The notes: generated from the sequence alone by a model not told the origin. DNA of 64,000 nt from Quadrisphaera setariae (GCF_008041935.1 NZ_VKAC01000008.1:178977-242976), one strand, 5' to 3'; shown: positions 40,910 through 51,103, numbered from the stretch's first letter. Numbers and translations: made by a program.

Positions 40910-42109
40910 GTGAGGTGGCCCCGGGCAGCGCGACAGCTGTCAGCGCGGTTCGAGTGGCGCACCGCCGTGCTGGCCGTGCTGTGCCTGGTGGTCGCCACCG
41001 CGCTGCTCGACGCGAGCTCGCTGCCCGCCTCGTCGTCCCCGGTGCACGCCGCCCACCGCGGTGAGCTCCTGGCCGTGGCAGCGGTCTGGCTGCTGCTGGC
41101 CCTGGCGATGCTGGTGCGCGGGGAGCTGCGCGGACACGAGCCGACCGCGGTGCTCGTGCTGGCGATCATCCTCATCGGCACCTACGGCAGCGTCGTGCCC
41201 GACGACCACTGGCGCTGGCAGTGCATCACCACGCTGACGGTGCTGACGGCGCTCACGCGCATGCACCACAGCGGTCGAGGCGTCGTGGCGCTGGTGGCGG
41301 GGGCACAGGTGGCCTCGCTCCTGCTGCTCCTCCAGCTGGACCTCCACGGGGCGTACCTCGCGTACAACGCCAGCGTCGTCGTCGCTCTCGTCGCGGTGCC
41401 GGCGGTGGTCGTCTCGGCGATGGCCTCGGCCCTCGACCGGGCCAAGGCCGACGCGGAGCGCGCCGCTCGCACCGACGTCCTCACGGGTCTGCTGAACCGC
41501 CGCGCCCTGGTGGACGACGTCCCGCCGCTCGTCCGACGCTGCGCGGAGCAGGGGTCTCGGGTGGCTGTGATGCTGCTGGACCTCGACCACTTCAAGCGCG
41601 TCAACGACACCTGGGGCCACACCGCCGGCGACCGGCTGCTGCTGGCGACGACCGGCGCGGTGCGCGCGGAGCTGCGCAGCTGCGACCTCCTCGCCCGCTG
41701 GGGCGGGGAGGAGCTGCTCGTCGTCACGCGCGTCGAGGACGTCGAGCAGCTGGTGGCGACCGCCGAGCGGGTCCGGCGCAGCGTCGCCTCGCTGCTCGTC
41801 GCCGACCTGCCCCCGGTCACGGTGAGCATCGGGACGGCCGCCGCGAGCGAGGGGGCGCTCGCCCAGGTGCTCGCCCAGGGCGACGGCTGGCGCGTGGCGG
41901 CCCGCGAGCTGGTCGGCGGCCTCGTGGACCAGGCCGACGAGGCGCTCTACGCCGCCAAGGCGGCGGGGCGGGACCGCGTCCAGCACCACCGAGGAGCCTT
42001 CCCGGTGCCGGAGGCCCGACGCCCTGCCGACGGCGTCCGGGACGTCACCACGACGTCATCTGGAGCGAGTGCCCGCAGGACCCCGCGGGGTGCGAGAGTG
42101 GACCCGTGA
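40910..42109 (+). CDS. membrane diguanylate cyclase (GGDEF)
   Basis: This 399-residue protein has about five helices in residues 17-172, then a short coiled linker and a GGDEF domain (about 185-360). The active site is GGEEL at 265-269, a functional variant. The product-inhibition I-site RSCD lies exactly five residues before it (256-259). It should make cyclic di-GMP from GTP under membrane control. The C-terminal 40 residues are disordered. Its stop overlaps the next start (GTGA). Confidence 0.9.
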   Translation: MRWPRAARQLSARFEWRTAVLAVLCLVVATALLDASSLPASSSPVHAAHRGELLAVAAVWLLLALAMLVRGELRGHEPTAVLVLAIILIGTYGSVVPDDHWRWQCITTLTVLTALTRMHHSGRGVVALVAGAQVASLLLLLQLDLHGAYLAYNASVVVALVAVPAVVVSAMASALDRAKADAERAARTDVLTGLLNRRALVDDVPPLVRRCAEQGSRVAVMLLDLDHFKRVNDTWGHTAGDRLLLATTGAVRAELRSCDLLARWGGEELLVVTRVEDVEQLVATAERVRRSVASLLVADLPPVTVSIGTAAASEGALAQVLAQGDGWRVAARELVGGLVDQADEALYAAKAAGRDRVQHHRGAFPVPEARRPADGVRDVTTTSSGASARRTPRGARVDP

Positions 42110-42693
42110 CGACGCTCGGATCCGAAGCCCTCCCCGCGCGGTTGTTCAAGGCGATCCCCCTGCTGCGCGACGCCCTGGTCGCTGCTGCCGAGGAGGGCCG
42201 GGTCGTCCCGCCGTCCGAGGCGTCCGAGGCCACGGACGGGGCGGTGACCTCGCGCGCGCTGCCGAAGGCCCTCGGGGTCATCACCGCCGACTGCGCCCGC
42301 CGCGGCGAGCCCGACCTCGCCGTGCTCGTGGTGCGCGAGGCCGCCCTCGTCGACGGCACCGACACCGGGGCCGGCGCCCGGCGTCGCGCGTGGATGCACT
42401 TCGGCGGCCAGTCCGCTGTCGACTCCGGCGCCCAGGACGAGCGAGACGTCGTCGAGCGGCTGACGCGCCACGCCGGAGCCGCGCGCGCCTCGACCAGCGC
42501 GCCGCGCAGCTCTCGGGAGCCCCAGGAGGCTGCGGAGCCCCAGGAGGCGAAGGAGCCTGGCGCGGCAGCTCCCCGGGTGACCAGGACGCGCGCCAGCGCG
42601 GCCAAGAAGCCGGCGCCCGTTCCCGAGGCGCCCCTGAGCGTCTGCCCCGACTGCTTCACCGTGCGGTCCGCCAGCGGCGTCTGCATGTGCTGA
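42106..42693 (+). CDS. hypothetical protein with C-terminal Cys motif
   Basis: The GTG at 42106 overlaps the diguanylate cyclase stop by 4 bases. The product has 195 residues. The N-terminal about 105 residues are folded-looking (LPARLFKAIPLLRDALVAAA; LGVITADCARRGEPDLAVLV). Then comes a Glu/Pro/Ala-rich linker with repeated QEAAEPQEAKEP, and a C-terminal tail CPDCFTVRSASGVCMC, a likely zinc-binding CxxC...CxC end. I recognise no family. Coupling to a cyclase may be only physical. Confidence 0.7.
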   Translation: MTTLGSEALPARLFKAIPLLRDALVAAAEEGRVVPPSEASEATDGAVTSRALPKALGVITADCARRGEPDLAVLVVREAALVDGTDTGAGARRRAWMHFGGQSAVDSGAQDERDVVERLTRHAGAARASTSAPRSSREPQEAAEPQEAKEPGAAAPRVTRTRASAAKKPAPVPEAPLSVCPDCFTVRSASGVCMC

Positions 42694-42703
42694 TCGGACC
42701 CGC

Positions 42704-43018
42704 GTGTCCCTCCTCGACCGGGCCGTCCGGCTCACCTGGGGCGCCGGTGACGGCGCCGACCGCCGGGTCCACTGGCCCGACCCCCGGCTGACCGGCAGGT
42801 CGCTGTGCGACCGGCGCCTGTCGTCGTTCGAGCACGAGGACGCGACGCCCGAGCGCTGGGAGCGCTGGTGCCGCAAGAACGGGTGCCGCCAGCAGCTCGA
42901 GCTGTGGCTGTCCCAGCACGCGCCGTCGCTGGCGCAGGAGTACCGGGCCCGGGTGGCCGCTGACCGCGCCGCCGCCAGGGCCCCGGAGGACGACGACGGC
43001 CTGACGCTCGGCTTCTGA
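42704..43018 (+). CDS. hypothetical protein
   Basis: The GTG start gives 104 residues beginning VSLLDRAVRLTWGAGDGADR. It is rich in Arg and Trp with a helix-forming centre (RWERWCRKNGCRQQLELWLS) and an acidic tail. No membrane segment or catalytic motif is seen. It starts 10 bases after the previous gene and probably belongs to the same transcript. Function unknown. Confidence 0.65.
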   Translation: MSLLDRAVRLTWGAGDGADRRVHWPDPRLTGRSLCDRRLSSFEHEDATPERWERWCRKNGCRQQLELWLSQHAPSLAQEYRARVAADRAAARAPEDDDGLTLGF

Positions 43019-43117
43019 CGCCGGGCCGGTGGGCGGCGGCCGATGAGTCCCGGCCACCGCGGCGGTCGCACCGGTGAGACGACGGACGAGGACCACCTGA
43101 CCACGGGGAGCGCGACG

Positions 43118-43657
43118 ATGGGCAAGATCAAGGTGCACGAGTTCATGACGGTCGACGGGGTGGTCGACGCGCCCTCGTGGACGATGGCCTACCCGTGGAC
43201 CGAGCCGATGGTGGCGGCGATCGGCTCGATCACCGCCGGGTGCAGCGACGTCCTGCTGGGCCGGACGACGTACGAGATGTTCGCGCCGGCGTGGTCGACC
43301 CGCACCGTCGAGGACGACCCGGGCGCCCCGTTCTTCAACGACTCCCCCAAGCACGTCGTGACCTCACGGCCCGACGGCCTCGACTGGGGCCCGGCGACGG
43401 CGGTGGGGTACTCGGCGAGCGCGCTGCAGCAGCTCAAGGACGACGCCGACGGCGACGTCTACGTCAGCGGCAGCGTCCAGCTGGTGCGGGCGATGCTCGC
43501 GGACCGGCTCGTCGACGAGCTGCACCTCATCACCTACCCCCTGGCGCTCGGTGAGGGCCTGCGGCTGTTCGCCGACGGGTCCCGCGTGGAGCTGTCGCTG
43601 CTCAGCGCGACCCCGTTCGAGAACGGCGTGGTGCACCTCGTCTACGGCCCCGCTTGA
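43118..43657 (+). CDS. dihydrofolate reductase family protein (RibD C-terminal-like)
   Basis: This 179-residue reductase fold protein begins MGKIKVHEFMTVDGVVDAP, with DVLLGRTTYEMFAPAW as the NADPH-binding region and SGSVQLVRAMLADRLVDEL later. This group is NADPH-dependent with unknown substrates. The ATG at 43118 is chosen because GGGGAG lies 8 bases upstream; an ATG at 43043 would add an unfolded-looking leader. A long inverted repeat follows the stop. Confidence 0.85.
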   Translation: MGKIKVHEFMTVDGVVDAPSWTMAYPWTEPMVAAIGSITAGCSDVLLGRTTYEMFAPAWSTRTVEDDPGAPFFNDSPKHVVTSRPDGLDWGPATAVGYSASALQQLKDDADGDVYVSGSVQLVRAMLADRLVDELHLITYPLALGEGLRLFADGSRVELSLLSATPFENGVVHLVYGPA

Positions 43658-43684
43658 TCTGACGACGCCGCTCCCGGCCGGGCT

Positions 43685-43761
43685 GTGACGCCGTACGTGC
43701 AGAAGTCGGCCGGACCGGTCCCGAGGAGGGCTGCGACGGACCTCTGCACGTCCGGCGTCAC
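43685..43761. repeat. 19-bp inverted repeat, large stem-loop between convergent genes
   Basis: Positions 43685-43703 and 43743-43761 pair over 18 of 19 bases (one mismatch), leaving a 39-base loop. It fills the 109-base gap between convergent genes and is probably a bidirectional terminator or a dispersed palindromic element. Confidence 0.65.
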
Positions 43762-43766
43762 GCCTC

Positions 43767-44792
43767 TCAGGCCGTCAGGGCCGGGATGACGGACCTCTCG
43801 AAGAGCTCCACGCCGGAGGTGTCGCTGGCGATCTCGGGGAAGTAGACGATCGGGTAGGTCATGCCGGCGGCGACGAGCGGCTTGAGGTTGTCGACGATCT
43901 GCTCGGGCGTGCCGACGGTGATCGAGGCGTCGTAGGACTTCTCCACCTCAGCCTGTGCGACCTCGGCGCCGACGCGCTGGGTCAGCCTGTCGAGGATCCA
44001 GGCGCGGCGGTCGGCGACCTCCTTCTCGGTCTCGGCCACGATGACGTTGTAGTTGGCCGAGCGGGTGATCGCCTCGTAGGAGGTGCCGAGGTCCTCGCAG
44101 TGCCCCTTGAGCACCTCGGACTTGTGCTGGAAGCCCTCGAGGTCTCCCGAGAAGTTGGTGTACTGGGCGTGCTGGGCGGCGATGCGCAGCGTCTTCTTCT
44201 CCCCGCCACCGGCGATCCACAGGGGGATGCCGCCGTCCTGCAGGGGCAGCGGGCGGCAGAGGGCGCCGTCGGTCGTGTACTGCTCCCCGGAGAAGGTCGA
44301 CTCGCCGGTGGTCCACAGCTGCTTGAAGATCTCCACGCCCTCGGCGAGCTGCGCGAGGCGCTCGCCGGCGCGGGGGAACCCGTAGCCGTAGGCGCGCCAC
44401 TCGTGCTCGTACCACCCGGCGCCGATGCCCATCTCCACGCGGCCGCCGGAGACGACGTCCACCGTCGCGGCGACCTTCGCCAGGTAGGCGGGGTTGCGGT
44501 AGCCCATGCACGTGCACATCTGGCCCAGCCGCACCCGTGACGTGGCGGCGGCCAGGGCGGCCATGAGGGTCCACGCCTCGTGCACGGCGTCGTCGGTGGG
44601 GCTCGGGACCGGGTGGAAGTGGTCGTACACCCAGACCGACTCCCACGGGGTGCCCTCGCGGTCGGCCAGCTCGGCGACCGAGCGCATGGCGCCCCAGTGG
44701 TCGGCGGGCTCGACGCCCACGAGGTCGAGGCGCCACCCCTGGGGGACGAAGAGGCCGAAGCGCAGGTCCGTGGTCACAGCGTCGTTGCTCAC
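43767..44792 (-). CDS. LLM class (F420-dependent) oxidoreductase
   Basis: This 341-residue bacterial luciferase-like TIM barrel has WVYDHFHPVPSP, the cofactor region GQMCTCMGYRNPAYLAK, and VVSGGRVEMGIGAGWYEHEW, typical of the F420-dependent TIGR03560 group common in actinobacteria. Substrate unknown. The GTG start at 44792 gives the full N-terminus. It is divergent from an NmrA-like reductase with 60 bases between them. Confidence 0.88.
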   Translation of the reverse strand: MSNDAVTTDLRFGLFVPQGWRLDLVGVEPADHWGAMRSVAELADREGTPWESVWVYDHFHPVPSPTDDAVHEAWTLMAALAAATSRVRLGQMCTCMGYRNPAYLAKVAATVDVVSGGRVEMGIGAGWYEHEWRAYGYGFPRAGERLAQLAEGVEIFKQLWTTGESTFSGEQYTTDGALCRPLPLQDGGIPLWIAGGGEKKTLRIAAQHAQYTNFSGDLEGFQHKSEVLKGHCEDLGTSYEAITRSANYNVIVAETEKEVADRRAWILDRLTQRVGAEVAQAEVEKSYDASITVGTPEQIVDNLKPLVAAGMTYPIVYFPEIASDTSGVELFERSVIPALTA

Positions 44793-44852
44793 GGTGTAAC
44801 GCTAAATCACCCGGGGTCGACCCACACCCCGCAGCCCCGGCATGCTGGAGCG

Positions 44853-45755
44853 GTGACGACCGCGAAGATCGCCGTGACCGGCTCCTCGGGGGCCGTGGGC
44901 GGCCGGGTGGCCCGGCTCCTGGCCGCACGGCTGGGCAGCGGGGACCCGCCGCTGCGGCTGCTCGTGCGGGACGCCTCCCGCGCGCCGTCCCTGACCAGCC
45001 CCGCCGGACCGGCCGAGGTGGCGGTGGCGCCCTACGACGACGGCGACGCGGCCCGCCGGGCCCTCGCCGGCGTGGACGTGCTGTTCATGGTGTCGGGGGC
45101 GGAGGCCCCGGACCGGGTCGACCAGCACCGCACCTTCCTCGACGCGGCCGCCGACGCCGGGGTGCGCCACGTCGTCTACACCTCCTTCCTCGGTGCCGCA
45201 CCGGACGCCGTCTTCACCCTCGCCCGCGACCACCACGCCACCGAGCAGCACCTGGCGGCCGCCCGGGCGCGGACGGGCATGGCGTGGACGGCCCTGCGCG
45301 ACGGCCTCTACGCCGACTTCCTGCCCGCGATGGTCGGCGACGACGGCGTGCTGCGCGGCCCGGCGGGCGAGGGCCGCGTGGCGGCCGTGGCGCAGGACGA
45401 CGTCGCGGACGCCGCCGTCGCCGTCCTGATGCCAGCCGCCCGCGGCCCGCTCGACGGCACGGGCGAGCACGCCGGTCGCGCCTACGACCTCACCGGCCCG
45501 GAGGCCCTCACGCTGCACGAGGTGGCCGAGACCGTCGCCCGCGTGACGGGCCGCCCGGCGCGCTACCAGCCGGAGACCCTCGAGGAGGCCTTCGCCTCGC
45601 GCGCCGCCTACGGGGCGCCGGACTGGCAGGTCGCGGCGTGGGTCTCGACCTACACGGCCATCGCGGCGGGACAGCTCGACACCGTCAGCTCCGCCGTGGA
45701 AGAGCTCACCGGGCATCCCGCTCGGTCGCTGGAGCAGGTCCTCAGGAGGTCGTGA
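44853..45755 (+). CDS. NmrA/SDR-family NAD(P)-binding protein
   Basis: This 300-residue atypical short-chain dehydrogenase begins with IAVTGSSGAVGGRVARLLA, the Rossmann TGxxGxxG form. It lacks a clear YxxxK catalytic pair, as expected in the NmrA/isoflavone-reductase-like group (VDVLFMVSGAEAPDRVDQHR; VRHVVYTSFLGAA). It may be a redox sensor or quinone reductase of the QorB type. The start is a GTG at 44853. Confidence 0.85.
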   Translation: MTTAKIAVTGSSGAVGGRVARLLAARLGSGDPPLRLLVRDASRAPSLTSPAGPAEVAVAPYDDGDAARRALAGVDVLFMVSGAEAPDRVDQHRTFLDAAADAGVRHVVYTSFLGAAPDAVFTLARDHHATEQHLAAARARTGMAWTALRDGLYADFLPAMVGDDGVLRGPAGEGRVAAVAQDDVADAAVAVLMPAARGPLDGTGEHAGRAYDLTGPEALTLHEVAETVARVTGRPARYQPETLEEAFASRAAYGAPDWQVAAWVSTYTAIAAGQLDTVSSAVEELTGHPARSLEQVLRRS

Positions 45756-45782
45756 GCAGCGCCGCCCCGTAGGGTCCGGCCC

Positions 45783-46499
45783 GTGGCGGGACGCGCGTGG
45801 ATCACCGGTGGCGGGTCGGGTGTCGGGGCGGCGTGCGCGCTGTCGCTGGCGGCCGTCGGCTACGAGGTGGTCGTGTCCGGGCGCCGAGGCGACCGGCTCG
45901 AGGCCGTCGCCGCTGCGGTCCGCGCGACCGGCGGCGCCGCGAGCGCCCTGCCGCTGGACGTCGCCGACGCCGAGGCCGTGGCCGCAGCCGGGCGGCTCCT
46001 GGAGGACTCCGGCGGCGTGGACGTGCTGGTGGCCGCCGCGGGGGCGAACTCCCGCCGCCGCCACTGGGACGACCTCGACCTGCCCGCGCTGGACGCGATC
46101 GTGGCGGCCAACCTCACCGGGCTCGCGCACTGCGCCGCCGCGGTGGTGCCCGGCATGCACGACCGCGGGGACGGGCTCGTCGTCGTGGTGAGCTCGCGGG
46201 CCGCGGTGCGCACGTCCCCCGGGGCGGGAGCGGCGTACCGGATGAGCAAGTCCGGCGCGGGCGGGCTGGTGGCGAGCCTCAACGACGACCTCGCCGGCAC
46301 GGGGGTCCGCGCGACGCACCTGTGCCCCGGCGACATCGCCACCGACTTCGTCGAGGCGCGGCCCACCGCGCCCGACGAGGAGGAGCGCTCGGTGATGCTC
46401 ACCCCCGACGACGTGGCGCGGGTGGTCGCCTTCATCGCGACCACGCCGGCGCGGGTGCGCATCGACGAGCTGGTGGTCTCCCCCAGCGCGACTCCCTGA
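45783..46499 (+). CDS. short-chain dehydrogenase/reductase
   Basis: This 238-residue classical SDR has the cofactor loop ITGGGSGVGAACA, the NAG-type strand VLVAAAGANS, the catalytic Ser in VVVSSRAAV and YxxxK as YRMSK, then CPGDIATDF. It uses NAD(P)H on an unknown carbonyl or alcohol. GTG start, 28 bases after the NmrA-like gene in the same direction. Confidence 0.9.
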   Translation: MAGRAWITGGGSGVGAACALSLAAVGYEVVVSGRRGDRLEAVAAAVRATGGAASALPLDVADAEAVAAAGRLLEDSGGVDVLVAAAGANSRRRHWDDLDLPALDAIVAANLTGLAHCAAAVVPGMHDRGDGLVVVVSSRAAVRTSPGAGAAYRMSKSGAGGLVASLNDDLAGTGVRATHLCPGDIATDFVEARPTAPDEEERSVMLTPDDVARVVAFIATTPARVRIDELVVSPSATP

Positions 46500-46524
46500 C
46501 CGCCCCTCTAAGTACGGTCTGCGG

Positions 46525-47481
46525 GTGGCGAAGAAGAAGGTCCACCGGCCCAAGAAGGCGAACGCCCAGAAGCCGCGGCGCCGTCCGCTGGGCCGGGGCT
46601 CCGGTCCGGTGGTCGACGACGGCGCCTGGGTCTCCGACCCCGCCGCGCAGCGGTACCTGGGCCCGGGTGACCCGGCGGACCGGCTCGACCTGGCCCGTGA
46701 CGGCTACGAGGACGAGCCGGAGACGGCGGCCGAGCGCGCCGAGCGCCTGGCGCTGCTCGCGCAGGTCGAGTCGATCCCCGAGGAGCGGGTGGCGTCCGCG
46801 CTGCTCGCCAACCCGCTGGTGGCCCACCTCGGTGAGGTGCTCCTGTCCGGCGCCGACGACGACGCCGACCCCGTCGTGGTGCGTCCGGAGGGGCTGCGGC
46901 CGCTGGAGGACGACGAGGTCGCCGTCCTGAGGCGGTGGAGCCGCGCCGCGCTGCTCCTGGCCGACCCCGACGAGCGCGACGAGCTGGCGTCCGAGTGGCG
47001 CGAGGGCGGTCAGGCCCAGCTGCTGGCGGCGCGAGCGGCGCTCGCCCAGCACCTCATGGCCGTGGTGGAGGGCGACGACACGGAGCTGCAGGACGAGTCG
47101 CTGGCGTGGCTCGGCGGCTCCGCTGCCACCGGAGAGCTCCCGACCGGGACCCCGGACGGCGTCGACCGGGCCGAGCTGGCGGACGCCCTGCTCGACGTCG
47201 AGCGCGGTGAGGTGGTCATCGACCTCGTGGCCCGGCTCGCCCTCACCGGGACGGTGCGGCTGGCCGACGTCGTCGGCGACTCCGTCGCCGCCGGGCCGGT
47301 GCTGCGCGACGTGCGCCTCCTCGCGGCGGCGGGCCTGCTCACGGTGTCCGAGAGCGGTGACGAGGCGGACCGGGACGTGCAGGTGCACGTCGACCCGGAC
47401 CTGCGCGGCGTGCTGCTGGACGTCGCCGACGACCTCGTCAACGCCCTCCACGACCCGGACCTGGACGACCTCGACGCGTGA
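46525..47481 (+). CDS. hypothetical protein with basic N-terminus
   Basis: This 318-residue protein has a strongly basic start (MAKKKVHRPKKANAQKPRRR), after which it turns acidic and helical, with Leu- and Asp-rich stretches (LRPLEDDEVAVLRRWSRAAL; DLVARLALTGTVRLADVVGD). The basic tail could bind nucleic acid; the rest resembles no domain I know. The stop overlaps the next gene (GTGA). Confidence 0.7.
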   Translation: MAKKKVHRPKKANAQKPRRRPLGRGSGPVVDDGAWVSDPAAQRYLGPGDPADRLDLARDGYEDEPETAAERAERLALLAQVESIPEERVASALLANPLVAHLGEVLLSGADDDADPVVVRPEGLRPLEDDEVAVLRRWSRAALLLADPDERDELASEWREGGQAQLLAARAALAQHLMAVVEGDDTELQDESLAWLGGSAATGELPTGTPDGVDRAELADALLDVERGEVVIDLVARLALTGTVRLADVVGDSVAAGPVLRDVRLLAAAGLLTVSESGDEADRDVQVHVDPDLRGVLLDVADDLVNALHDPDLDDLDA

Positions 47482-48473
47482 GGCACGCACTGCGCCTCGA
47501 GGAGCTGGTGGTCGGGCGGCGGGTGGTCGTCCGGCACCGCCTGCCCGACGGAGCGGCCTCCGACGCGCTGGGGGAGCTGGTGGCGGCCGACGCCGAGCGC
47601 CTCGTGGTGGCCACGCGCCGTGGTGAGGTGGTGGTCGCGCGCCGCGACGTGCTGGCGGCCAAGGGCGTGCCGCCCGCCCCGAGCCGCGCTGCTCGGACCG
47701 GTGCTGCTCAGGTCGGTGCGGAGACGCTCGAGCTGGTGGCCGCCGAGCACTGGCGGCCCGGGGAGCGCGAGGACCTCGGCGCGTGGCGGCTGCGGGCGGC
47801 GGACGGCTTCACCGGGCGGGCCAACTCCGCCCTGGCCGTCGGTGACCCCGGCTGCGACCTCGACAGCGCGCTCACGCGGGTCCGGGAGTTCTACGCCGCG
47901 CGCGGCCTGGAGGCCGTCGTCGCCGCTCCGACCGGTGACCTCACCGCGGAGCTGCAGCGCCGCGGCTGGACCGTGCGCACGCCCACGCTCGTCATGACCG
48001 CGGACCTGCCCACCGGTGGTGGGAGCGCCTCCGGCATCGCGCTCGACGCCGGCGTCGTCCTGGACGACGAGCCCGACGACGCGTGGCTGGCGGCCTACCA
48101 GGGGCGCGGCCCGGTCGGGCAGGCCGGGCGGCAGGTGCTGCTGTCCGCCGACGAGCAGGTCTTCGCGAGCGTGCGAGAGCGCAGCGTCGGGCGTGACGCG
48201 GGAGGCGAGGTGCTCGCGGTGGCGCGCGGGTCGCTCTCGGCCCACCCGGAGGGCGCCTGGCTGGGGCTGTCCGCCGTCGAGACGTCCCCGGCGCACCGCC
48301 GCCGGGGCCTGGCGCTGCGGGTCACGGGCGCGCTGCTGGCCTGGGGCGCCCAGCGCGGCGCCCGGGCGGCGTTCCTGCAGGTGGCGGTCTCGAACACCGC
48401 TGCCCGCGCCCTCTACGAGCGGGCGGGCTTCACCGCGCACCACGAGTACCGGTACCTCGTCGCGCCGTCCTGA
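47478..48473 (+). CDS. GNAT family N-acetyltransferase with N-terminal SH3-like extension
   Basis: This 331-residue protein has residues 1-65 forming a beta-rich SH3/KOW-like module ([20 protein letters not shown]). The rest is a GNAT acetyltransferase with the acetyl-CoA loop [19 protein letters not shown] and the C-terminal [15 protein letters not shown]. The architecture is seen in actinobacterial acetyltransferases of unknown substrate. It is coupled to the basic protein upstream. Confidence 0.85.
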   Translation: MRHALRLEELVVGRRVVVRHRLPDGAASDALGELVAADAERLVVATRRGEVVVARRDVLAAKGVPPAPSRAARTGAAQVGAETLELVAAEHWRPGEREDLGAWRLRAADGFTGRANSALAVGDPGCDLDSALTRVREFYAARGLEAVVAAPTGDLTAELQRRGWTVRTPTLVMTADLPTGGGSASGIALDAGVVLDDEPDDAWLAAYQGRGPVGQAGRQVLLSADEQVFASVRERSVGRDAGGEVLAVARGSLSAHPEGAWLGLSAVETSPAHRRRGLALRVTGALLAWGAQRGARAAFLQVAVSNTAARALYERAGFTAHHEYRYLVAPS

Positions 48474-48532
48474 GCGGGTCTGGGAGGACCCTGGAGGGGA
48501 ACAGCGGAGCCGCCTGGGCGGTTGCCTCCGGC

Positions 48533-49606
48533 ATGAGCTCGCGCGTGCCGCTGTCCGTCCTCGACCTCGCCCCCGTCGACCGCCGGAGCGCCCCGGGCCG
48601 GGGCGCGCGCGAGACGCTGGCGGCGAGCGTGGAGCTGGCGCGGGCCGCGGAGCGCCACGGCTACCGGCGGGTCTGGTACGCCGAGCACCACAGCATGGCG
48701 AGCATCGCCTCCTCCGCGCCGGCGGTCCTCGTGGCGCACGTCGCGGCGCACACCTCCACCATCCGGCTGGGCGCGGGCGGGGTGATGCTGCCCAACCACG
48801 CACCGCTGACCATCGCCGAGCAGTTCGGCACGCTCGCCGCCGCTCACCCGGGCCGCATCGACCTCGGCCTGGGCCGCGCGCCCGGCTCGGACGGCGCCAC
48901 GAGCGCGGCGCTGCGCCGCGACCCGTCGGCGGCCGACACCTTCCCCGACGACGTGCTGGAGCTGCAGGACCTGCTCGCCGGCACGCCCCGTCCCGACGGC
49001 GTCCGCGCGGTCCCCCTCGCCCTCGACGACGACGGCCTGCCCGTGCCCCTGTACGTCCTCGGCTCGTCGCTGTTCGGTGCGCGGCTGGCGGCGGCGCTGG
49101 GGCTGCCGTACGCCTTCGCGTCGCACTTCGCGCCCGACGCGCTCGAGCAGGCGATGGACCTCTACCGCCGCGAGTTCACCCCGAACGGGCGCCCGGGCGC
49201 GCTGGAGGCGCCGCACGCCATCGCCGCCATCAACGTCTTCGCCGCCGATGACGACGCCACCGCCCGCGAGCACGCGCTGGCCGCCCGCCGGCAGCGGGCC
49301 GTGGCCCTGTTCGGCAGGTCGCTGCGGAGGGGTGCTCTGCCCGGCGGCCTGGACTCCGCCGACGACGCCGCGTTCGACGCCGCCGCCGACGCGCTGCTGG
49401 ACGCCGGCGCGTCCGTGCACGTCGAGGCGATGATGCGCCTGGCGGCCGTGGGGACGCCCGACGCCGTCGTCGCCCAGCTGGACGCCTTCGCCGCGCGCGT
49501 GGGCGCCGACGAGCTCATCACCGCCCACGGCGCGCCCACGCCGCAGACGCGGGTGCGCTCGGTGGAGCTGGTGGGCAGCGCGGTCGGCTCAGCCCTGGCG
49601 GCCTGA
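48533..49606 (+). CDS. LLM class flavin-dependent oxidoreductase (MsnO8-like)
   Basis: This 357-residue luciferase-like monooxygenase family protein has [15 protein letters not shown] at the start, [36 protein letters not shown] and [17 protein letters not shown]. These are the marks of the widespread FMN-linked LLM subgroup resembling YhbW/MsnO8. Substrate unknown. Its end overlaps the convergent GGDEF gene by 18 bases. Confidence 0.9.
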   Translation: MSSRVPLSVLDLAPVDRRSAPGRGARETLAASVELARAAERHGYRRVWYAEHHSMASIASSAPAVLVAHVAAHTSTIRLGAGGVMLPNHAPLTIAEQFGTLAAAHPGRIDLGLGRAPGSDGATSAALRRDPSAADTFPDDVLELQDLLAGTPRPDGVRAVPLALDDDGLPVPLYVLGSSLFGARLAAALGLPYAFASHFAPDALEQAMDLYRREFTPNGRPGALEAPHAIAAINVFAADDDATAREHALAARRQRAVALFGRSLRRGALPGGLDSADDAAFDAAADALLDAGASVHVEAMMRLAAVGTPDAVVAQLDAFAARVGADELITAHGAPTPQTRVRSVELVGSAVGSALAA

Positions 49607-51103
49607 GGAGCAGGTCTCGGCCAGCTCGACCCGACCGCGCCCGGAGGCCTTGGCCCGGTAGGCGGCGGTGTCGGCCTCGTGGAGCAGCGCGTCGGGCGTG
49701 GTGGGCTGCTCGGCTCCTCCGCCGAGGGCCGCGCCGACGCTGGCGCCCACGCTGAAGAGCTCGCCGTCGACGGTGATCGGCTGCGCGACGACGTCGACGA
49801 TCCGCTGCCCCGCGGCCAGGAGGGCCTCCACGGCGTCCTCCGCGTCCTCACCGCCGGCCAGGCGGTCGAGGACGACGACGAACTCGTCGCCGCCGAGCCT
49901 GCCCACGACGTCACCGGGTCGCAGGCAGCCGGCGAGCCGGGCCGCGACGACCCGCAGCACCTCGTCACCGGCGCGGTGCCCGCGGGAGTCGTTGACGGCC
50001 TTGAAGCCGTCGAGGTCCACGAAGAGCAGCCCTGCCTGGGTGCCGTGGTGCTGGGCCGCGTCCAGGGCTGCTGCGATGCGGGCGACGGTGGCCGAGCGGT
50101 TGGGCAGGCCGGTGAGGCCGTCGTGGCGCGCCTGGTGCTCCAGCGCCCGGCGCATCACCTCGCGCTCCGCGAGCGAGGCCCCTGCCGCGCTGAGCGCGAC
50201 GGCGAGGCGTCCCACCACGAGGAGCGTCATGGCGCTGGCGGCGACGACCGCCGGGACGGAGGACGACCCCCCGCCGACCACCAGGTCCAGGACGAGCACC
50301 GCCGGGGCCAGGGCGACCCCTCCCACGAGGGCCACGATGCGGGGGCGGCCGAAGTCCTCGCCGTTGGAGCGCTCCGGGGCCCGGCCGGCCGAGGGGTGGC
50401 AGGCGGCCGCCGCCCACAGCGCGCCGCCGCTGGTCCACCCCACGGACAGGGCGGTGAGGACGCCGCTGGGCACCACGCCCTCCACGAGGTAGGTGCTGTC
50501 CCCGACGAGCCCCGCCAGGGCTGCCGCGAGCGCCAGCCAGGTGCTCGTCGAGGCCCGCGAGGAGGAGGCGAGGAGGACCACGACGAGCCCCGTGAGCACT
50601 ACGTCGCAGGCGAGGAAGAGGACCGCGCCGACGCGGGCGCGGGGGTCGTCGGGGGTGCTGTGGAGCACGGGACCGACGAGGACCGCCCACCCGAGCAGCG
50701 CGACCCCCGTGCCGAGCACGGCGGCGTCGGCGAACGCCCCCCGCGGTCGGGCGGCCCGGGCTCGCCGCAGCAGGAGCAGCACGGCGAGCAGCAGCGGCGG
50801 GTACCCGAGCAGGTAGGGCGCGTCCGCTGCTGCGGGGGCGCCGGTGTAGGCGCCCTGGGTCGTGAGCACGAGGTAGCGGACGTCGACGGCGGACCAGACC
50901 AGCTGCACCGCGGTGACGCACCACCACGGGAGGGCGGCTCTGCGCGGGAGGCGAGACGCCCCCCAGGCGGTGCCGAGCAGGCCGAGTGCGCCGAGGGCCG
51001 TGTAGACGACGGCCGCGGCGACGGGGGCGTCGAACGGCCCGGTGAGCGCGGTGTAGGCCACCGAGCCGACCGCACCGAGCACGAGCACCCACACCCACAT
51101 CAC
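49589..51103 (-). CDS. membrane diguanylate cyclase (tandem copy 2)
   Basis: This 504-residue protein has eight to nine helices in residues 1-310, followed by a GGDEF domain with intact GGDEF near 404-408 and the I-site RPGD five residues before. [16 protein letters not shown] begins the domain. It makes cyclic di-GMP. It is a close paralog of the upstream gene (same helix pattern, same [12 protein letters not shown] ending) but lacks any EAL region. The GTG at 51103 overlaps the upstream stop (GTGA). Confidence 0.9.
   Translation of the reverse strand: MMWVWVLVLGAVGSVAYTALTGPFDAPVAAAVVYTALGALGLLGTAWGASRLPRRAALPWWCVTAVQLVWSAVDVRYLVLTTQGAYTGAPAAADAPYLLGYPPLLLAVLLLLRRARAARPRGAFADAAVLGTGVALLGWAVLVGPVLHSTPDDPRARVGAVLFLACDVVLTGLVVVLLASSSRASTSTWLALAAALAGLVGDSTYLVEGVVPSGVLTALSVGWTSGGALWAAAACHPSAGRAPERSNGEDFGRPRIVALVGGVALAPAVLVLDLVVGGGSSSVPAVVAASAMTLLVVGRLAVALSAAGASLAEREVMRRALEHQARHDGLTGLPNRSATVARIAAALDAAQHHGTQAGLLFVDLDGFKAVNDSRGHRAGDEVLRVVAARLAGCLRPGDVVGRLGGDEFVVVLDRLAGGEDAEDAVEALLAAGQRIVDVVAQPITVDGELFSVGASVGAALGGGAEQPTTPDALLHEADTAAYRAKASGRGRVELAETCSSGRQG

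Noticed and set aside
43685..43761. tRNA or small RNA gene
   Set aside because: The stem-loop has no cloverleaf, T-loop or anticodon features; it fits a terminator or palindromic repeat better.
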